Translations under genes and position numbers: made by a program
The notes under the pieces: model-generated
The model's database searches: none
Seen by the model: the letters and a program-made list of their open reading frames with translations, nothing else
What the model was told of the DNA's origin: nothing
Part shown: positions 58,461 through 64,000 of the stretch, piece by piece
How positions within the stretch are numbered: the first letter of the stretch is position 1
Layout of the letters: every line of letters begins with the position of its first letter
Assembly (NCBI GenBank): GCA_963932465.1
Contig: OZ010800.1
Location: forward strand, 32,924,852 to 32,988,851
Direction: 5' to 3'
DNA: 64,000 nucleotides
From: Maratus speciosus
Taxonomy: Eukaryota > Arthropoda > Arachnida > Araneae > Salticidae

Positions 58461-59371
58461 CAGGGCTGAAACTGGCCTTTTTTGCACCCGAGGCAAACAT
58501 GGATTTTGGTGTCCACCCCCCCTCCTTGCGCACAATAAACGTTATCTTCCGCAGGTACCCTATGCAAAAAAAAAAAAAAAAAAAAAAAAAAGAGAGAGAG
58601 AAAGAGAAAAATAAAAATCATTTAATAATAATTAAGATTAAAAAGCAGAAAAACCAACGTTTAAAATGCACAAATAATATATGAAAAGCAGCATACAGCT
58701 GTTTCGAATCTACTAGCGAGATTCTTCTTCAGTGCAAAAGGAACAGCGTGCTAGAAAATGCAAGGCTGAGGCCCTGCTCAGCCTTGCATTTTCTAGCACG
58801 CTGTTCCTTTTGCACTGAAGAAGAATCTCGCTAGTAGATTCGAAACAGCTGTATGCTGCTTTTCATATATTATTTGTGCATTTTAAACGTTGGTTTTTCT
58901 GCTTTTTAATATTGTTGCACAAAGGCTTTATTTGCTATTTTTAAATAATTAAGATGCTAGCAAGAAATATGTAAACAATGCTCCCATCGCATTCTAGTCA
59001 CGCGAAGAAACTGGATCGCTAATGTTAAACCTATGGGAGCGTTCTTTTTAAAATTTCTCACTTGCATATTAATAGTTTTAAATGATTTTTTTTTTCTTAG
59101 AATAGCTGAGATTGGATTCTAACCGGGTTAGTGTTTACATTTTCGATTTTGGTAGCAAATTTTTGTTGTTTTATAAAGTTACTTTCACTTTCACAGACTT
59201 GAAAAGAACGCTCCCATAGGTTTAGCATTAGCTTGCGAGTTTCTTCGTATTTCATATATATAGATACATTTTTGTAAGAAACTACAAACAAAATCTTCAT
59301 TTGGCGCCCTTCGCCTTTCGTTCTGGCACCCGGGGCACATGCCCCCTCTGCACCCCCTAGTTTCGGCCCTG
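58461..59371. mobile_element. 911-bp non-autonomous hAT-like element
   Basis: Ends pair cagggctgaaactggc on the left with cagggccgaaactagg (inward) on the right. The 8-bp flanks ctctcatt (58453-58460) and ctcccatt (59372-59379) differ at one position, a typical hAT target duplication. Inside are a perfect palindrome (58637-58910), an A run with GA-rich tail (58566-58612) and a second inverted pair (59003-59048 with 59204-59247). No transposase is encoded. Confidence 0.75.
58637..58910. repeat. Perfect palindrome, 134-bp arms, 6-bp loop
   Basis: Arms 58637-58770 and 58777-58910 are exact reverse complements by my reading, separated by gccctg. Landmarks are attaaaaagcagaaaaacca at the outside and tgcaaggctgag at the loop. 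It may be a young hairpin element or an inverted duplication. Confidence 0.95.
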
Positions 59372-60135
59372 CTCCCATTCAATAAAATATATAAGGGTAT
59401 GGCAGGTAGTTTAAATTAACATAAGTTTAGAATTGGAACAGTACCTATTAATCAGATTTCTTGCATAAACAAGTGTCGAATAACAAAGAATCCGCTGATT
59501 ATTTCTGCAGATTATAATTTAGAAATTGAAAACTATATAATATTTATATAACATTAAAAAACATTATTGTAGAAATGCAGGGAAGTTGCAATGATTAGAA
59601 AGTTAATATTGTATATTTTATATCACAGATGAAGGAATTTAAATTAGAGATAACAAAACTTATGTTACATACTTGGGCAACTGACTTATCAACACTTTAC
59701 AAGTTTCTCTTAAATATAAAAATTTACGGTAAATATATATATATATATTTTTTTTAATATATGAAATGTCAGTATCTATATGTTTCTCGACAGTTATAAA
59801 CTCTAGTTCATACAAACTTTGTAACTGGAAAAAAAAATCTTTTAAAACGCGAACTTAAATGATCAAAATAAAAGCAAAGTTATTATTATTTTGCAACGAG
59901 GAAAGAAAGGAAACACAGAACAAGTGTCCTGGGCAATCGAATCGCCCCGTTTGCCCAATATTTGTGCCGGTCCTGAAAATAAGTTATCCCCCCCCCCCCA
60001 CACACACACACACTATGCTATGCCTCCATAGCATACAAAGCTTTAAAATTCTTATTTTTTGAAAAAATTCTGCTGCATTTCTTATTTCTTTATAAAAAAA
60101 AATAAATAAATAAACATTTCTTTAAACCTAATCTA
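59372..60135. other. AT-rich DNA, no supported gene
   Basis: It contains a TA tract (59731-59748) and a compound C-run/(CA)n at 59989-60013. A GC-richer patch at 59925-59975 (ggcaatcgaatcgccccgtt) resembles transposon debris. Confidence 0.45.
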
Positions 60136-60525
60136 TCCTAACTCAGTTGTAGTTCTTGCGTTTTAACTCCTCATGACAAAAATGTTTTTGAAGTACCTCA
60201 TACAAACGTCAGAAATTTCACGTGTCCTACCCAACACTAATACACATTTATGGATTAACTTAACTTTGTCTTATTAGATATTTTTAAAAAAACTGCGCAT
60301 AAACTTTTGGTAAGTAGAATATGAACATTATAAACTTTGTAATTTTGTAACACTATCATATCTGTCATTACATTAGCATCTATTTAAAAAAGAAAATTTC
60401 TAAATGTGAAGCCCTAGAAAAACATTCATTTTAACTAATTTGCATTAGAGTAATGAGTAATGTGTTATTCAAGGCGGATTTTGGACAGCGAAATTATGTG
60501 CTATTTTTGAAATGCAGAATGTTTT
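60136..60525 (+). repeat. Tandem duplication, copy 1 (390 bp)
   Basis: It runs from tcctaactcagttgtagttc to gcagaatgtttt. It matches copy 2 closely but lacks 33 bp present there after gttttaactcctc. Confidence 0.9.
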
Positions 60526-60948
60526 CCTAACTCAGTTGTAGTTCTTGCGTTTTAACTCCTCGCGCACCTCACACCATTCGAAGCATGACATTGTCATGAC
60601 AAAAATGTTTTTGAAGTACCTCATACAAACGTCAGAAATTTCTCGTGTCCTACCCAACACTAATACACATTTATGGATTAACTTAACTTTGTCTTATTAG
60701 ATATTTTAAAAAAAACTGCGCATAAACTTTTGGTAAGTAGAATATGAACATTATAAACTTTGTAATTCTGTAACACTATCATATCTGTCATTACATTAGC
60801 ATCTATTTAAAAAAGAAAATTTCTAAATGTGAAGCCCTAGAAAAACATTTATTTTAACTAATTTGCATTAGAGTAATGAGTAATGTGTTATTCAAGATGG
60901 ATTTTGGACAGTTAAATTATGTGCTATTTTTGAAATGCAGAATGTTTT
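60526..60948 (+). repeat. Tandem duplication, copy 2 (423 bp)
   Basis: Directly abuts copy 1 and repeats it. The extra 33 bp include gcgcacctcacaccattcg. No gene is contained in either copy. Confidence 0.9.
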
Positions 60949-62071
60949 ATTTATTTTCTGTAATAACTTCTGTAGTAACTAGTGCATATATTCTTTTCGT
61001 TAAAGCTGTCCCATAGTGGTGTAGTCGAGGGGGGACGCAGGGGGACGGCGTCCCTCACTTTTTTATTTTATTTAAAGCGTCCCCTTACTGTTTTTTTTCA
61101 AGGGGGGCGCTAAGGACGTGAGGGGACTCATACCTTACTGATATATTAAATGTTTGAAATAAAAGAAACACATTAATAAATTAACAATTTTATGAATTAA
61201 AAAATTGATTTTTAAACTACTTAAGTCTTTTTTTGACAAAGGGCATTTAAAAAAAACAATTGAAAGGAATTAAATGGGTGAACTGAAAGGGAAGAAAGAG
61301 GTGTTTACTTGCTGTTTCAAAAAATTACCCCGCTATCTTTTGTTCCTTCACACGCATACTTTAGTTTTACTTGGAATGCTTTAACCGAAAACTATTGTCC
61401 CTCTCCTGTCCCTAAGGGAAAGACATCACAAGCTTTCCGGAAAAGATCTTTATATACCACAGTCTCAGTTTTAAAAAATGTCCAGATGTTTCAGTTTTAA
61501 AGCCTGGTCATGTTTTTCTCACATGACAACTAACAACAGCATGTTTCTATTAGTCAGTAAATAAAGTCTTTAAAGATATTCATGGTAATTGTCATGACTG
61601 TCACATATGTTGGTTAGTAGGGGTTCTCAGATGGCCGATATATCATCTGCAGTCGAATGCAAAATATATCAACAAAAGGGACATCAATGCAGACCGATAA
61701 CTTCTGATACAAACTCCTGCACTGCGAGAATCCTCCAATACCATTATCCCCCCTGCCCCCTTCACCCATCTTCGTTTTTCATTCACATTGACAATTGTCT
61801 GATTTGATTTGGGGATGACCTCTTTACAAATCGGAAATTATTGACTCCAGTTGAAGATCAAAAGTCCGACCTAGTTGTGAAAAAAACTTGTAAACTATTT
61901 ATGGAAATAATTTTATTCAGGTTGCAAGATTCATATTGGTCCCCCTTCCCCCCCTTTCTGCTTCCAGTACACGCCCCCCCCACACACACACCCATGCAAA
62001 AAACAAACTATATCATTAGAAAACTAATGATTAAAATTTATTAGTATGCCATTTTTTCAAAAGAAATTATT
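60949..62071. other. No supported gene; G/C-run debris
   Basis: 61015-61125 (agtggtgtagtcgagggggg, acgcagggggacggcgtccc, then ggggggcgctaaggacg) resembles decayed hAT-type ends. A compound C-run/(CA)n lies at 61974-61992. The frames at 61309, 61607 and 61841 lack recognised domains. Confidence 0.45.
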
Positions 62072-62800
62072 TATTAAGGCTGTTCTTAACTGCTCTGCTC
62101 AACAAGCACAAAACGTTTTGACACATTTACAAATTCATTTTGTAACGGAAAGATATAAAATTTGAAAGCCTGACCGTGAAAGCGATTTGGAATTGAACTG
62201 TGTTTTCCAATTTTTGATCAATAAATATCTATTAAGTTATAAGCGATTTTGATCGCGTGACAAACACATTTTTCACCCCTTTTTGAGTGGTTATTCTTCT
62301 TTCGCGCGGAAATTTGTTTCCAAACGCTCACTTTGACACTATTTTCTAAAAGATCTATTGCATTTGCAAAAAAAAAAAAAAAAAAAAAAACGAATAAAAC
62401 AGCTCGATTACACAGTTTCTGAACAACTACACCTTCCCAGTTGTATGCACTAAGTAAGCGCAGTCTGTATGCACCTAAGTAGCGCTATTAAGTTATAAGC
62501 GATTTTGATCGCGTGACAAACACATTTTTTGGCCCGCTTTTGAGTGTTTTTTCTCCTTTTGCGCGGAAATTCGGTTCAAAACGGCCACTTTGACACTATT
62601 TTCTGAAAAATGTATTGCGTTTCCAAAAAAATTAAAAAACAGCTCGATTACATAGTTTCTGAACAACACCAGCTAGGTGTTGTTTTTGTTATTTTTGTTC
62701 GAAAATGCATGAAACATGCATTTTCGAACAAAAATAAATTAAAACTTATGTCAGAAATTCGCCCTTTCGGATTTGAGAACAAACACCTTTATTGTTTTCC
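62072..62800 (+). repeat. Family A element with internal duplication
   Basis: It starts aaggctgttcttaactgctc and ends near tttgagaacaaacaccttta. The segment from gttataagcgattttgatcg to ctattttct is present twice (62237-62350 and 62492-62606). A run of about 21 A lies between. Ends are degenerate compared with 27484-27896. Confidence 0.6.
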
Positions 62801-62956
62801 TCGTAGTGTGGCATGTTAAAACCATTAACGATGACCAATTTAGTGCATTCCCTTTTAGACATCTTATAACATACGAAGTAAAAGTTTGCAATGAAGTACT
62901 CCTATCAACCAATTTATCATTTTTTCTACTATTGTCCTACTAGTATTTTTTCTTAA

Positions 62957-63407
62957 AGGCTGTTCTCAAATCCAAAAGGATAACTTTATGACATAAGTTT
63001 TAACTTTTTTTTTTCGGAAATGCATGAATCGAGCAGATGTTGTTGCTCAGAAACTATGAAATCAAGCTGTTTTTTCCGTTTTTTTTTTTTTGATTTTTTT
63101 TTGGCAAACGCAATAGAACTATTAGAAAATAGTGTCAAAGTGGGCCAGTGGGCGTTTTGAACCGAATTTCCGCGCGAAAGAAGAATAATCACCCAAGAAA
63201 GAGTGAAAAACGTGTTTGTCACGTAATCAAAATCGCTTATAATTCAATAGGTAATTTATTTATCAAAAAAATCGAAAACACAGTTCGATTCCAAATCGCT
63301 TCCACAGCCAGGTCTTCCAATTTTATATCTTTCTGTTAAAAAATGAATCTGTAAATGTGTCAAAAGGTTTTGCGTTTGTTGAGCAGAGCAGTTAAGAACC
63401 GCCTTAA
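62957..63407 (-). mobile_element. Family A element, inverted, with TTAA flanks
   Basis: ttaaaggctgttctcaaatc at the left and agttaagaaccgccttaa at the right form inverted ends with TTAA outside each. The body is the reverse complement of family A (caaaatcgcttat, acagttcgattccaaatcgc, aatgtgtcaaaaggttttgc). Confidence 0.65.
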
Positions 63408-64000
63408 AATTATGACCATCTTTTTGTGATACCCTGTATATAGATGTGAGCAGTACCGGGTACAAAATTTATGCGTACATATATGTATGAAGTTTATGAC
63501 TACCCACTTCCACATTATTCACAAGACAATTCTATAGATAGATAGAAGCCCCCCCCCCCCACACACACACACACCAGAATGATGCTTGCCCCGGTGTCCT
63601 CTATACTCTTAGTCGGGCCCTCCATATTTTATCGGTTTCCTTTAAATTTTTATGTCGGCCCGGCTCGTTTAAAAAATTGTCCTAATTCTGCTTTTACGGA
63701 CCATTGGAAAGTTCAGTGCTTTGGCGAAGCCCGTTCGCTGACCGCCAAAGAAAAAAAAGGCAGTAAGACGCGAATGCGCCATATCTGTCCCTTCAACTTT
63801 TTTGTTAAGGATTATATATTTTCCAAATATCAATGTGTTTTTGTTATAAAACTATGTCTTTTGTAGAACAGGGTAGAAAGAGAAAGGCAGAAAGGAAACA
63901 TGGAAGCCAGCAATGGTAGTTGAGCAGAATTGCTTCTCTCTGGATTTTCAAATTTAATTTAGTAAATTTTCTTTCTCTCTCGAAAATTTAAAAATATAAG
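63408..64000. other. No supported gene
   Basis: It begins with a string resembling another transposon end (tttttgtgataccctgtata). A compound C-run/(CA)n lies at 63549-63573. The 95-codon frame at 63579 has no recognised domain. Confidence 0.4.

Noticed and set aside
62610..63339. Small lysine-rich frames near 62.6-63.3 kb as genes
   Set aside because: They translate family A repeat sequence on either strand.

Overview
The window looks like intergenic and intronic DNA from a large, AT-rich animal genome packed with transposons, most likely an arthropod and quite possibly a chelicerate such as a spider. No bacterial-style gene or operon is visible. Long single-base runs, (TA)n tracts, many short DNA transposons with inverted ends and target duplications, and a Ty3/Gypsy element with integrase upstream of reverse transcriptase all point this way. 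The organism call is an inference; no species-specific gene is present.

Layout. 1-17.7 kb: AT-rich DNA with small inverted-repeat transposons (1.2, 2.9-4.2, 6.0-7.3 and 10.9-11.2 kb), a decayed pyrimidine-rich tandem repeat (8.7-9.9 kb), a tRNA-derived SINE relic (9.4 kb), a Helitron-like 3' end (14.65 kb) and one copy of a dispersed element (14.9-16.3 kb). 17.7 kb: the best host coding candidate, one exon that looks like extracellular loop 2 to helix 5 of a rhodopsin-like receptor. 18.6-22.4 kb: composite tandem repeats, then six units of a 330-bp satellite carrying palindromic GCCAT-core motifs. 23.3-26.9 kb: an inverted paralogue of the 14.9-kb element, split by a younger 760-bp transposon, then a 1.7-kb element full of a ggggtaactgg motif. 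27.5-37.5 kb: a TTAA-type miniature element, a 32-bp satellite present in opposite orientations at 28.2-30.0 and 36.7-37.5 kb, a 24-bp minisatellite (32.7-33.4 kb) and a 1.9-kb foldback element (33.9-35.8 kb).

37,545-46,273 is an essentially full-length LTR retrotransposon: two 790-bp LTRs, a perfect 5-bp target duplication, primer-site and polypurine-tract candidates, gag, protease, integrase zinc finger, reverse transcriptase and RNase H. The domain order (integrase before reverse transcriptase) is that of Gmr1-like Ty3/Gypsy elements. The copy is dead: gag has a stop codon, an insertion of about 1.8 kb (a tandem duplication of an 848-bp unit) splits the integrase zinc finger, and the integrase catalytic core is missing through an in-frame deletion.

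46.3-64 kb: a three-level nest of elements (47.9-50.1 kb) inside a pogo-like transposon, a possible 49-bp microexon (52.43 kb), a Tc1-like foldback (54.3-55.4 kb), two abutting TTAA elements (56.7-57.4 kb), an hAT-like element (58.5-59.4 kb) containing a perfect 134-bp-arm palindrome, a 390/423-bp tandem duplication (60.1-60.9 kb) and two opposed copies of the TTAA family (62.1-63.4 kb). Apart from the retrotransposon, almost every open reading frame here is chance or repeat-derived. No gene network can be described; what can be read is the history of insertions.
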